Assembly: GCA_022496805.1 (NCBI GenBank)
Contig: CM040107.1
Location: forward strand, 7,584,501-7,648,500
Source of the DNA: Pohlia nutans
Taxonomy: Eukaryota; Streptophyta; Bryopsida; Bryales; Mniaceae
Reading direction: 5' to 3'
Length of the DNA stretch: 64,000 bases
Made by a program: the position numbers and the translations under genes
The notes under the pieces: model-generated
Database searches by the model: none
The model's input: only the letters and a program-made list of their open reading frames with translations
Told to the model about the DNA's origin: nothing
Shown: one piece after another, positions 22,244 through 35,185 of the stretch
How the letters are laid out: every line of letters begins with the position of its first letter
How positions within the stretch are numbered: position 1 is the first letter of the stretch

Positions 22244-24906
22244 TCAAAGTGTACGTATGATTAACAAAAATAGGTGAAGAAGACAGCTCCGTAGTACATA
22301 CCCGTGTGGTGAACCTTCAACAAGCGGCCACATCATGAACAGAGCTGCCAACAACATTGCCGCTCCACCTACGACCTGCAAAGTACTAACAAGATGTTGA
22401 GTAGGCGTTATTGCTGAGTACACCACAGTAATGCATATAGAGAAACCAAGTAAATTCTTGTGCTAGAAATTATCATTTCACAACGTTATGAAAAAATCAA
22501 AAGGTTTGGAGTGAACAGATGTGTCCAAAAGGACCAATCACGAGAAATAATGAACACCTTGTTCAATACAGTCCCAAAGCTGTCTGCAAGACTGTGGTGC
22601 TCCTGGAAACCTCGAAAATGACCATACGATTTATGTGCGCAACCTGCCGCTTTAATTATTTCAAAAATCTTTGCTTTGGCCTTCAATGGATCAGATACAC
22701 GGCCATTCCACTCCTTCCTTATGATTCGCCTAGCCTGCAAGCACGACCAGTTTATGTAAAGACAAAATATTCCAGTACTTCACTCGGTCTTGAACATCGA
22801 AGTTGCAGTTAAGTGCAGAAAAAACACCGAGAAGTGTAATAGGCCACACTACAAATGCATTGCAGAATGAAAGTGCAACCCAAAGGGTCAATTATATCTA
22901 TACCTTTTTAGGAGATGTCCATCTAGTCTCTAGGCCAGTTTTGTGCGCCCATCTAGCCCCTGGTCTTGACCGTTCTTCAAACCTTTGACCTTGCCCAGGT
23001 TCACCTTCTATTCTTGGGCTTTCCACCTTGATAACCAATGGCCGAATTCTTTGGTGTCCATCACATATTTGCATCTGCCCTGGGTAAGGTGAATGCGTAG
23101 AGCTTCTGTTGAGAATTCTCTTTTCCATTTGTCCTTCAACAAAAATACACTTTTCAAAGTGGGAGGTACCCATCGCAGCAGCTCCAGTCTCCAGCATATT
23201 CCGACCTCTCGCATTTCCAATACTCCATTTGACTTTCTGATGTTCAATCGTTGATTCTGTAAAATCACCTCGCCCCTGCAAAGAATCCACTTGACCTTAG
23301 AGAGGTAGTCCTTATAAACCAGTAAACACCATGGCAATAATTAAACAGCCATTTGAAGAATACCTTGCAAGCAAGAAGCACTATGAGAGCTATGCTTTGA
23401 AGTTACCTCTAGGTAATTGCACTCAGGAACCTCAACTTGAGGATTCGCAGTATCAAACGTGTGTCGTCCTGAGGTAGGGCTTTGCGAAATTGGCGACTGG
23501 CTTGCTGTAGATGCACTGTACACTGATCTTTTCATTGATGAAGCAGCCCTTTCTATGCTTCTAGGAGACGCTACCGATGCATCTAACCCAGTGCATTCAG
23601 ATAGGACAACCTCTCCTGCATCCATTGCACTTTCTCTTACTTTTTGTACCTCTGGATTCACATCTCCATTGTTTGCCTTACCTCTGTTGCTCAAGTTTCT
23701 TGACCTCCCCTCTGTCTTTCGAAAACTTCGGCATGATTGCGAACCAACTGCTCTTGCATAATCAAACATTACTATGGGAGCCAAAGGTTTTGTAGTTAAA
23801 CCAAAGCCTACAGGGCCCGTTGATGAATCTTTTGAAGCCTTCCTTTCATCAGTCATGGGCCCATCAATGTCCGTGACAGTCACTGTTGAGACAGGTGACT
23901 TCCTCAGCTCGTCATCGTAAGTTGGCTGAACAGTTTGGAAGACAACGGTCCTCTTCAAACGCTCTTCCTGCCGCCTCTTCACGGTAGATAATCTCTGCTT
24001 AAGTAGGATGTATCAGCGTCAAAACTCTGCTTAAGTTTGGTCTTCCAAATATTCATCTGTTTACCCACATATCAATTGGACATATATCCTGATGTTTTAA
24101 AACAATCATTTCTTACCATTATTTCAATCTTCTTCCGCTCTTCATCAGTAAGTACGAAACTCATTCTCAAGTGTATTCGTCCTCCACCTGCCAGTTTTAC
24201 AAATTCATCTCGACTACCACTCTCAATGATAGAAGGGATATCGATAGCTGCAATAGCTCCACAAGCCATCATCGATTGTTAGTCACTTTTTCTAACTGAC
24301 AAGAAACCACATTGATGTATAACTACGTATGCAAAATTCTGTATGTGATAACAATACAGTGTTGATTGGCACCTCTCAACCCATATACTTGGCCGTACAG
24401 GAGACGAAAGATACAGATGCTCTGCCAAAATCTCAACTCTTATTTTCTACAATAGGCCAAGGTGGAGATATTCATTACGATAATTCAAACAAACTCCAAA
24501 CAAAAAATCAACACCTAGGGCACAATTAATACATAAAAACTCACCAGTTTCAGTTACAGACTGATCCTCATTATCACAAATGGCAACCACCAGCTTGTCT
24601 CGCAAATTCATTACAGGGCTGCACAAGATAAAATACCATTTAATGCTGCTACATTAAACGTAAACAATTCTATAATTAAAATTTTGTTACCTCGGAAATG
24701 TACAACACTGCACCACACCACTGGCAGGCACAGTAACCAAAAACAAGTTCCACAACAAAAAAAGACAGGATAATGGGTGGAAAATATTTCTTACAAGGAA
24801 AAATCTGAATTCCAGGAATCAATTCTGCCCCCATCTGCAATCCCAGGCTCTGTCTTGTACAACCTTGGCCCCAATGTAACTACACCAGCACTCACACGAA
24901 CAGGTA
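22244..24906 (-). CDS. C2-domain protein with C-terminal hydrophobic segment
   Basis: Consecutive minus-strand exons with GT-AG borders: 24906-24795, 24618-24545, 24247-24117, 23994-23364, 23275-22904, 22734-22558 and 22375-22244. The first three make a C2-like domain: PVRVSAGVVTLGPRLYKTEP, DSWNSDFSF, then NLRDKLVVAICDNED, then AIDIPSIIE and LAGGGRIHLRMSFVLTDEER. A long Ser/Lys-rich linker follows, then a basic region (ARRIIRKEWNGRVSDPL) and a last exon with a hydrophobic segment (GGAAMLLAALFMMWPL) that could anchor the protein in a membrane. C2 domains usually bind phospholipid, often with Ca2+; whether this one binds Ca2+ is not clear because few acidic loop residues are visible. The 5' exons were not resolved. 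One junction (23364/23275) does not keep frame as I drew it, so borders there are approximate. It looks like a living host gene. Confidence 0.6.
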
Positions 24907-26483
24907 CTGAGGTTTATGACCAGATATGTGAAAAATGTCCGACAGGCACCGATATTTAAATATACAATCAGACGGTATCAACTCCACAAAATAGTATAAT
25001 GAATAACACTCCACGATAGAAAAACGATGGACCTTCGAATGAAGAGCCATTGTACTTCTCGTTTAGTGAGCGTGTATATGCACTTACCCAATTCTAGATC
25101 TAGCACGGAAGAGTATGGTTTAAGTAATTTCTACCGATAAGAGTTGAAACGTACACGTTAATTGATTAAACCTGAAAGTGTAGGGATGAAATACCTTTAG
25201 CAGTTACGTCCTTCCGAAATGTTCCATCTGCCAAACGGTACAGAACACGAGGACACGTCAAAAAGTAAGCCAGACATGAAGCTTTCAAAAGACAGTTCAA
25301 AAATAAATGGCATATAACCGGCATTCGACAACACCTGAAAGTACTTCGGGAAGATCTACGGCCTCCAGAACTGCAGAGCCACAGATTCAATCAGACTTGA
25401 GAATACACAAAAGATTGAACTGATCAAATTGAGAAAATACAGCAGGTCAGTTCACAACACTCATAGAATCATTTAGAGGACTGTCACTTCTGCAAACTTT
25501 CTTACAAAAAGCTCCATCTCAGCAACTTCGTTCAAAACACCTATGTACTTCAAACTGAGGAAATGGCCTTTCGCATACACGAGAAAGACGATAGGAATTC
25601 AAACAAATTGCTGCCAGAATCAGGAGCATGCGAAGGACCGAGCGATTTTTCAAAGACCTGAAACTCGAATGATCCCAGGCATTGTCTCCGAAAATTTCAA
25701 GCCCGAAGTATTTTCCTTCCCCTGGTCTTCTATATCCTGATACACATGAAAAGGAACAGAATATGACTGAATCACAACAGGAAATCGATACATATGGTTG
25801 CAATAATTGGTTCGGATGTATCAAACCAAACTCAATGCTATGAGAGTGAAATTTGAAAAGCCTGCTGAGTACCATTCTTTTAGAATAAGTAACAAGTCAC
25901 ATCTTTTATCTTCGCCTACCACGTCTCCAGCTACATTTGTACACTCTCCCTCGCACGACTCAATATCCACATTAACTTCCGAGCGACCGACAAAATCCTT
26001 CCAAACTCTGAGAAACACTCCAGTTCCACTATTTTTCAACACCACTAAAACGTCAACAAATCTCGAAAATACTACACCCCAGCTCACTTAAACCTGTATC
26101 TTCCACATCCCATCCTTAGGCACCTAGTTGAAGTCTTCACTTCCTAGACATATCCCTGTAAATTGCGTTCCCGAAGTAACCAATATGCTCAAGATATTTG
26201 ACATCACAGCTGCATCATCGAATCGTACGTTTTCCCACAGGCTTAGTTCTTGATATTCGGAAGATAACAAGTATGTTGAGAGGCCGCAAAGGTTATAAAC
26301 TGGAAAAAATCTGCGCGTCTGGGATTCATTGAACAAAGGTAAGCCCTACCCACAACAAATGTGGGTAGAGCTAGTGCGCTCAAAGCGTTGGGGTAGAATC
26401 TGAATATAAGGCCGGCATCCCTCGGCACTAGAGGCCTAAGGTGAAGGGAATCTGCCTGTGTATGGCATACTTTTTGCCCATTA

Positions 26484-26783
26484 GAGCATCCGCACCCACG
26501 CTCCCCAAGAGTCTGACACGCAATAAGTGGATGAAAAATGCTAAGGGCCCTTCAAAAATGCCTCTTGGCCCTCAACCTTGGCGTGTGAAGAAATGGCCCT
26601 CCAAATCTAAGTTTAGTTGACTGAATCTGACATTCTATTTGTGATTGGTGCATTGACTATTTGACGTGCACTTTTGGTACTTGAAGGGCGTTCAAGGGTG
26701 GGGGAGTGTGATTTCAAGGGCTCTTCAAATATAGATGAATAATTTTAGCGACTCACCTTTAGCGAGCATGGGTGAAGATGCTC
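26484..26783. mobile_element. 300-base miniature inverted-repeat element
   Basis: Starts GAGCATCCGCACCCACGCTC and ends GAGCATGGGTGAAGATGCTC, so the termini pair over about 20 bases with three mismatches. TA flanks both sides (26482-26483 and 26784-26785), and the flanking text TTA/TAA extends the palindrome. Non-coding. GAGCATC-type ends are common in plant miniature elements; superfamily not decided. Confidence 0.7.
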
Positions 26784-27235
26784 TAAGTCCGTTTGGAATT
26801 GAAGAGCGGGCAGATGCGATTTGAGAACCATAAATTTTGGAATTTCAAATTTAGAGTTCATTATTGCGTTTCGCTGTTTTGTATGGCCCAGATTAGACGT
26901 GGCCCGTTTGCACGCCCATGCAGGGCAGTCGTTTTTGATTTTTTGAACACTGGGCAGCAGTTGCGGTTTACGGAGCGGGCTCGCGTTTCATAGGGCTCCA
27001 GGGGGGGTGCTTTAGGCCCTGTGTTGAATAGGGTCGGGCTCCACGGATGGACGGTCTTACAGTGTCGGCGGACGGGCTCGAGATCATGTGGACAAACGGA
27101 CGATATACGATGTCGACGGACGGTATAGACGGTATAGACGGACGAACTGTACGACTGAAAAACAGTATCCAACAATAATATTCAAACATCTTACTATCTC
27201 GTTTTAATATATTTCTATCTCTTATACGGTTCATG

Positions 27236-27450
27236 CGTGACAAGACGTTTGACAAGGGCTTAGGGTCGGTCTCGAACTCAGCTTCGACGAGACTAGTGAT
27301 GGAATTAGACAAGTCAATAACAAGAAATGACTTGTATCTTCTGCACGGTTCGTACGGTCTGAGACGTTTGACGAGTGTCAAGGGTTGGACTTGAACTCAA
27401 CTTAAGCGAGACTAGTGTTGACAAGTGAACAACATGAAATGACCTCTTTT
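27236..27450. repeat. 109-base imperfect tandem duplication
   Basis: Two adjacent units run from ACGGTTC through GACGTTTGAC to GAAATGAC, the second starting at 27345. A short run of GACGGTATA copies lies just to the left, at about 27119-27145. Confidence 0.6.
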
Positions 27451-27806
27451 GAATCGAGTAATTTGTGCAATGATTGTGTGAAATGGTTCAGGGCATAACG
27501 ACATTAGTGTGACACAATCTCATTGTAGAGAGAAAAAGTTTGGCATTAGTGTGACACTTCTTCTTATTCAATCGAACTGACTTCAATTTGTGCCCAAAAA
27601 AACTAGGCCAACAGTGCATTGCTATTGCTAATAGCAAGTCTCGCCTTTTCTTTGGCTTCCTCTTGCAGTGCTCACATTAGAACAATCAAGAGCGGTTTGC
27701 TACTGACTTTGTACATACAACGGTCCCTAGATCCTATCACTTTGATACAAAACTATCAAAACTCTCTATGACGGTCATCCTCTATCTCTAGATGTATAGC
27801 TACACT

Positions 27807-29805
27807 TTCTGTAACTTGAACATGACATGTAATCTGGTTTTGTTTGCCAGTCTTGTCTTTTTCTCCAATTCCTCTTTCATGTTGCGCTCCTCTTCTACAT
27901 CAGGACAAGGTTGGCTAGTAACTCTCATTGATGCAATTCCTTGGACACCCATCGTTACGTGATTCAAGGCTAATCCAAGTACATTGCCTTCCTCCTTCTT
28001 CCACGCAGGGTGTTCGATCGTAGTCCACGCAAGATTTTCTCTAAGACCTGCTGCAAACCCTTGGCCGGGGTAGTGGTCATCTAGCCGTGCTCTCTTGCAA
28101 TTCAGCAACTACAGTAGAAAACGAGCACATACTTTGCCATCCTAGGGAACAAACTCCATTGTAGCAACGTCCCATTCTCCCTTGCCATGGAATTTCACGT
28201 ACTACCAAAACATGGTTCTACTTTGTGGAGCACGAGCTTCTGTCATTAGAGTTAGGACAACAACCTATCGCCGTACGTTTCTAAAGTAGAATACGACACC
28301 ATTGAGTAGCTTCTACAAAGGTGTTTCTTTTGGCCTGGATACCAAGACAAGTCACACCGACGTCAGAAGGAGCAGAGATACAAAATGATACAAATGATGT
28401 AAGCATTGCAATTACAGTGCACGAGACTGATGATTAGGTCTTACCTCAAGGCCTCAAAGTGCTAAGGTAGTTCCCAAAGCCGGTGGACGAGTGACTACGT
28501 CCACACCTTTGTTTGAACTACAAACTTCGCGTTGAAATCGTTCGGTCTATCACAACTTTAGGGTACATGAATGAAAACCTCTCGCCTCCATGTCAAGCCA
28601 ACGCCTTGCTCAGTTCCTTGAAAGCGCTCATATCATACAAGAATATACGGGCTTAGTCCTTGGATTGGATCTGCAAGGGCATCTACTAGTTGTTTTGCTA
28701 CTCCTTGACCAACCACGTCTTGGGGTCTTGCCGTAGCTTCGTCTGTGGCTAGATCACCAAGAACTAGTTGTGCAGAAAGGGCAATCAAATCTATCTTGTA
28801 TCGAGACGCACCCATGCCAGATCCTCCCTTGGTTTTCCAACGCCATATTCTCTCGCCGGTTTTCCATCTCCGTCCTCTAGCACCGTATACAAACTGGACA
28901 ATAGCTTTGGAAGACACAAGATCATTTTCCCCTCGCCTCTTGTAGCGTCCAAGTGCTGCGTCCAAAGGATCCAAGTTATAACCTAATCGGAATTACACCA
29001 TGAAGCGATTCCACATGGCAAAGATACAACAACTAAAAAATGTAAGAAACATTTCAATTCAAACTTGTCCAGGCATGCATGGAACTTACTCCAAAAACGC
29101 ATACAGAAGTAGAGATCTAGATCCTCCTCAGCGAGTCAGTTTCAAAATTCTTCTATTGGACTGCCGGACTAAGAACAATTACCTGCGACATCAAAGATTA
29201 TAACTCTTCAAAACGAGACCTCTGATTTCAGGCAAAATCCTCTACATTTTGAGCCTGTACTACATATACCCTTTCCATCAAGGCCGTCCACGGTCCGGTT
29301 AGCACAACATTCACTGCATCCAAAGTAGTGTTGGTTGTAAAGCCAACCCGAGAATCTACATGCTGCTCAAAAAGCGCCTTCCCTACATCGACGAGCATTG
29401 CGCAGGCATGTGTTAGTCTCGTCTCGTCTTTCACCCAATCTGCAAGCTTCTTAGGAGTGGCTCCAACACACGGATCGCAACAACTGTCATCTGAACCATA
29501 TTTGATTAAATTTAGGCAAAGTAGTCGGGCCTTGATGGGCGCCGCTTTAGATATAGCCCTCCTACAGAGGGCATCGATAACTTCCATTGCCTCCTTTTCC
29601 ATGTGCGTCCATGGCGATGGCGGATTCCTCCAAGGATTGTCTGTGCAGATGTGGAAAAGGACTTTCTAGTTGCAAGCATGTCTTTCTGTGTCCTGACCCC
29701 AATGGCGTAGTCAATCGGCCACCCACTCCTTGAACCGCCGTTCAACTCGGGCCCAATTTCCTTGCTCCTCTGCGTCTCGAGCCACATACATGGACAAGTC
29801 TTGGA
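27807..29805 (-). CDS. Conserved-looking multi-exon protein of unknown function
   Basis: Three minus-strand segments have good splice borders and protein-like content. 29645-29270 encodes DNPWRNPPSPWTHMEKEAME, CRRAISKAAPIKARLLCLNL and GFTTNTTLDAVNVVLTGPW. 28983-28639 encodes YNLDPLDAALGRYKRRGEND, SSKAIVQFVYGARGRRWKTG and DLATDEATARPQDVVGQGVA. 28112-27807 encodes a region ending in a charged, coiled-coil-like stretch (DVEEERNMKEELEKKTRLAN). A further upstream segment near 29805-29730 (MYVARDAEEQGNWARVERRF) may be an earlier exon. Codon order is intact in each segment, but the phases between them were not all reconciled, so exons may be missing. No domain is recognised. Its neighbour on the same strand is the C2-domain gene; I cannot exclude that they are one gene. 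Confidence 0.5.
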
Positions 29806-29829
29806 AATGATTATACGTCTCACGGTAGC

Positions 29830-32257
29830 CTTAGCATTCTGCTTATCCTATGATAGGCTTGAATATATCAAATATTCATTCCTCTTCTATCCCATATTCC
29901 CATCGCCCCAAGTATTATAGTGAGTTAAATTGTGCACAATAAATAGAAAAGTCAATAAACTCCGTTGGAATATTTAACCCAATCACTAAACCATGCACAA
30001 ACATTTCTACTAGACTACTCAGCCTTCTCTTTATTTTCACCAAACGATCTTCATGATTCTCTCCCTAGCATCAATCATAAGAGTAGGACAATTTCTCCTC
30101 ATCTTGTTTGAATGGAAAATATTATCCACTTTGCTTGTCTCACATTTCACTAACTTTTACTTACATAATTTGCATCTAACGTGTATATATATACACATGG
30201 CAGACTATGACTAATGCACATGTAAGCCTTCACTCAGTAACAAACAATGTACCCCTAGTATCGGCACATTAGTTCCTGATTTTCTATACAAAACCCCACC
30301 TGCTTGTATATCATCACCGCCATCTTCTAATTTACCATTACCTCTCATGCAGTTAACATTGCCAACACAATATTGTTTACGTATTACATGAACAAAGTAT
30401 TTATCTAGGTTTAGGAGTATACCTAATGAGAGGCCGACCTTTTACAGTGGTGTGTTCCCTGACCATCATATAATGCAAAACAAAACAAAGAACATATTAA
30501 TCGTTCTCCACATCTAATAAGAGCCTGCTTCCTTGTAGCCCAATTTTAATCATTTAGTACATTGTCTTTCATCACATCATCACTAAATTTATATTCCTTA
30601 TACACATGTAGCCAACATCCTTAAAAACAAAGCATTGTACTCAGTAATTCCAAAACATGAAGCATCTGTGAGATGAGGCACTGCGGCTCACCGTACTCAA
30701 CAATCATCAAGGATTGTACAATTGTATTCTAAGAAGATATTCATGTACACTTCATGTACCTGGTCACTATTTGCTACATCAATCAGAAGTTAGTATCGTG
30801 CTTCTGTCCTACATACATCAAAAATCAAACCATTTGTTAGAAATTGTCACAGTTCTACTCTTTCGTACAGTGATCAATGATTTCATAGAAACAAACATAT
30901 TACAGTAGAAATATAGGCTCTCTTCATGACAATGTCGTAAAACTCCCCTTTCATCAAACCTTTCTTGCGACAATCACGATCATAACAATAACTATCGTTG
31001 TTACATAAGTGAATTTTGTTGCATAGTACCTTGCAACTGCATACCTTGCGTTGAATGACATTTTTTCAACATCCATTTGCATACAACATCAACAAACTTG
31101 CTTCATACTTCCATAATAAACTTACACACGTACACATGTATACTCTTGGATATACTTACCATGCTCTGACAATTTAGTCATACCTTTCATTAACAATAGA
31201 TAATTCACAAGATCAATGTATTTTACCTTATCTGAAAGACTAGAATGTTTTTTTCATAGAGTTTCCATTTGACTTGGAATTGTGCTATAGTGAGGACCGC
31301 CTACACAATAAGTCATTAACATGTGACTTCCAATATTTACTATCAAGAACCAAACCCACTCTGATCATCCTCATCAAGCTTACATGATAATGCTCAATTG
31401 TTGCTTCTACTAAAAATATCTTTTAAATATCATAATTGCTGTCCATTATACCTTTCAAGTACATGAAATGAATGCAGCACGACTCTAGTACTCACAACAG
31501 CAAATGCACTTTACGTATATCCTACATAAGTGATTACCTCATATACATATCTCACATAAACCACTAGTACATAATCCACATCATGTACTCGTTGCGATTA
31601 AGTGTATTATTGATAGGTGTGTATGAAATTGAAGGACTAATGACCTGCATCTTGCACTGCACGAGCACATCAGGTTGCCTCGCTTCTTCAAATGACACTA
31701 CAAACATCGATTGCAACAGTTTTAGTATCATGCGTCTTGTGTACATTAGTAGTTTCATCTACACATACAAATAAAAATTAGGACACAACTCTTTTCAAAC
31801 TATAATACAATTGTATGATTCATCTCACTCTTAGAGTATGAAAAGTGTTGTAATTATTATATGGGGCACCCAAAAACAATTCTTCCGTGTTTGTACATAC
31901 AACGTATGTACATAGAATTACACTTAAAATCCAATATATGTAAGTGCCTCACCATACAATCTTGAAGCCCCATTCGAACACCCTTTTGCACATAATAACA
32001 ACACAGACCTAACAAACATTTCAAGAACATGAAGTTCGAACCATAACTGGCAATATATACTGCATTACAATAAAAAAACTTCCTACTCAATAGGGTCCCA
32101 CATGACATTCACATACCAGAACATCCATATATCGAGTTACAGTGAGTACAATTCTAACGCTTGTTCAATACACAACTAACATCCCTTGTTGTTCCGCAAC
32201 CACATTTGAGGCCTTGCTATATTTAACAAATTTCACACATTACTAAAAACTTGTACA
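29830..32257. other. No gene seen
   Basis: Repetitive-looking AT-rich DNA with many ACAT and GTAC strings. Frames are all under 85 codons and show nothing recognisable. Confidence 0.5.
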
Positions 32258-33005
32258 CACTAGTAGAAAATTTTGTGTTCGGATCAATAAGAAAGCGTTG
32301 ATCGTGGCTGTTGATTAGGTCGCGTTGACATAGACATTATTTAACACAGTTTTGTTGATTTTTTCTGTTGATTTGGTCACGGACCAAAAAAACAAAAAAC
32401 AAAAAAAAACTTTTTTTTGTTGCCCAAAATTTTCAGGCTGTAAAAAGTTTTTTGACTGCCCAGATTTTTAGGACAGCCTAATTCCGTTGACTTGGTTGAC
32501 TATCGGGTTTGAACTCCTGTCCTTGCATTTAACACTCAACACCCTAACCAAACCACCATACTTAAAATTTGATGAACAAAGAGTAATTTTTTCTTCAATA
32601 TACACTTACAATTTGATGTTTTGGAACTCAGCAAACTTTGGCGGCCATTTTGACATAGAAAATCAACTTTTTTCAAAAACCTTTGGACTAAGAAAAGTTG
32701 GGAAATCAAGTTAAGTTTCATCTCCTAAAATCCGTTTGTGATTTGAAGCCTCCAGTCAAAAGTTATAGACAATATTCAGAGAGGGTGTTTGAAAATATCA
32801 AAGAAAATATTCCTTGCTACCCCACTCTCAATTTTGTCTATAACATTTGAATGGAGGCTCAAAGTCACAAACAGATTTTTGGAGATGAAACTTAACTTGA
32901 TTTTGCAGCTTTTCTTGGTTCAAAGATTTTTGAAAAACGTTATATTACTATGACAAAATGGCCTATAAAGTTTACGTTTTTTTTTATATAATTGTGAATG
33001 ATTAA

Positions 33006-33544
33006 GTTAACCCTTAAATGACAATGGGGTTAAGGGAAAAACCTAGATGTGTTATAGGATGTTACTTATGCAATTTTGATGAAGTTTGGTTAAAAAAAGA
33101 AAATGAGAAGCATGATGTTTAGTAATTATTTGTATGGTCAAACTTCCAAAAAGAGTTTTAAATACTCATTTATTGAATTTAGATGCTTTTGTCATTTGAA
33201 ATTCACCAAAATTACTAATTCTACATTTAGAGTATGAAATTTGGTATGATTGGTTAAAACTAAACATTCTATTCTAAAATTTTTAAAGCAAAATCTTCAA
33301 AGGAGAGAACTTCATTAGTTTCCCAAAGTAGTAAGTTTTATAACACTAAGACAATATTGAGGTCTATGTCGTTGAAAAATTCCTTACTAAACCTCTATAT
33401 TGCAAATGAAATGTATCAAACAACGCTAGAACACAATCTCTTCTCCCAATTTTGACAAGATATTAAAACTTGAAAATGTCATTTTCTAATCATGGCTATT
33501 TGGGGTGCAACTAGAAAATGGTTGATTGGTCACATAGGGGTTAA
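33006..33544. mobile_element. Possible TTAACCCC-family element, copy D
   Basis: Begins GTTAACCCTTAAATGAC and ends CACATAGGGGTTAA, with a total of 539 bases, the same as copy C. The terminal match is short and imperfect. A second run similar to its right end (ATGGTTGATCAGTCAT, then AGGGGTTAA) lies at about 34290-34322, suggesting another fragment. Confidence 0.35.
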
Positions 33545-34001
33545 TGAGTTCCATTTAATTGAATGTTTCAAAAAAATGGATAACTGTGTAGAAACAAAAA
33601 GAAGATTCCAAGTTTCCAGCATAGAGATTCAAAGAAGAAAGAAAAAAAAGGTTCAAAGATGACTAATTGTCGTCCCATTCAAGTGGGTTTATTTGTTTGG
33701 ACGTCCGTGTGATTGTTCCTAATAGAGCTGAAAGTCAATTAGCAGCCGAAGTGTGTCAAAATTCACCCTCAACAGCTTTAACTTAGGGAATATCAGCCTA
33801 CTTGTCTCTTCTTATTGTTTGTTAGAGATGATGAATGTGTGCAAAATTGCAGTTATATGATCCAATTACATAAAACACTCATTCCAGTACTAAATGATTA
33901 TAAAAAAAACTCAGTGAATTTTAAGTTATCTATGTGAAAAGAGAATGACTTTGGTATCTTGTCACATGCTAGACTTTAAATTTTGAAATGGCAAGCACTT
34001 A

Positions 34002-34119
34002 CACTAGTAGAAAAGGTGGTGCCCCTGGGACATGCCCAAGCAAAATCACTACGCTTACGTGGAATTGAGCATTGCTTACGTGGGCATCTTCCTCGGCAAC
34101 GCCACCTTTTCTACTAGTG
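34002..34119. mobile_element. 118-bp CACTA-type miniature element
   Basis: Ends are CACTAGTAGAAAAGGTGGTG and CGCCACCTTTTCTACTAGTG: 20-base terminal inverted repeats with one mismatch. TTA flanks both sides (33999-34001 and 34120-34122), a clean 3-bp target duplication. No coding. Its first ten bases equal the left end of the larger CACTA element around it, so both could use the same or related transposases. Confidence 0.9.
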
Positions 34120-34674
34120 TTAGAGCATGCCCAACAACATGGGGATATCCTAAACCCATTGTTAGGATATTGAAAGTTTGAGGTAAATATGATCCCAATA
34201 GTTATGTACCATACCCTAAAAACATAAAAACTTGGAAAATGTCAGTTTCTACCCATGGATAATCACAGTTGGTTCGCCTGCGACCAAAAAATGGTTGATC
34301 AGTCATTTAATTTAGGGGTTAAAAAAAATTCAGAGTACGTAGAATTTCACCAATGGTGTTTAAATTTTGCCCAAATAAGTGTGTTTTAAATGTTTAAAGT
34401 GTTTTGAAAGTCATAATTGTGTGCTTTGATGCCTTTCAATTTTGAGGATTATGTTCACGATCTTATTAAGAGTTTGTATAAAAGAATTTAAAACCAATTG
34501 GATCTATTTGTCATAGGTGCCAGAAATTGTTCAAAAGTAAAAAATATCACCTTTTAAAAAACCGAGTTCATAAATTGCAAAAGATTCGAAAGATTCTATA
34601 ATATTCCAATAGAATATATAATATTTCGATAGATTCCAGAATATTCCCAAAAGATTCCAAAAAGATTCCCAAAA

Positions 34675-34963
34675 ATGCATGATTTATCTAGTTCTGGAAA
34701 AAGGGCTCAAATATGGAGCGTCTAATTCTGGACAAGACAGAGTTTACTTACTATTCAAAGAGCATTGTATGTGTTGAACACTGTATGTGGAACATAATGG
34801 AGCACATCGGAGGATCCTCCATAGGTAGAAAGTATGCGGTGATCTATCGGAGGATCCTCCGTTGGCCAAAATCCTTCTATATCCTCTGTTGGAAATTTTC
34901 GCCGATTTTTGGAGTTTGTGAATTCTGTAGTAGGGTCATTCCAGAACTAGATAAATCATGCAT
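34675..34963. mobile_element. 289-bp fold-back with 25-bp perfect inverted ends
   Basis: 34675-34699 starts ATGCATGATTTATCTAGTTC and 34939-34963 is its exact complement, 25 of 25 bases. The inside holds two copies of the palindrome GGAGGATCCTCC (about 34811 and 34851). No target duplication was identified. The plus-strand frame crossing it is not a recognised protein. Confidence 0.7.
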
Positions 34964-34989
34964 AAAAGATTTTACATTCACTAAAATTT

Positions 34990-35185
34990 TGTTGATTTGG
35001 TCATTGTACTATCCAAATCAACAAAAAGTATGCAACAAACTGTTGATTTGGTCATTGTACTATTCAAATCAACAAAAAGTAGGCAGCAAATTGTTGATTT
35101 TTACAAAAAGTTTAAAAATCAGTCAAATCGGTCATTGCAGTGCTCCAAACAACACAAATCTGTTGATTTTTTGTTGATTTGGTCA
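34990..35185 (+). repeat. 51-base tandem repeats with GTTGATTTGGTC
   Basis: Units begin at 34990, 35041 and 35092 with a period of 51, each starting TGTTGATTTGGTCATTG or a variant and containing CAAATCAACAAAAAGTA, which is itself inverted to the start of the unit. Diverged copies continue to 35185. These form the right subterminal region of the CACTA element. Confidence 0.8.

Noticed and set aside
26861..27381. Minus-strand frames of 104 and 137 codons
   Set aside because: They overlap each other across short tandem repeats (GACGGTATA) and contain nothing recognisable.
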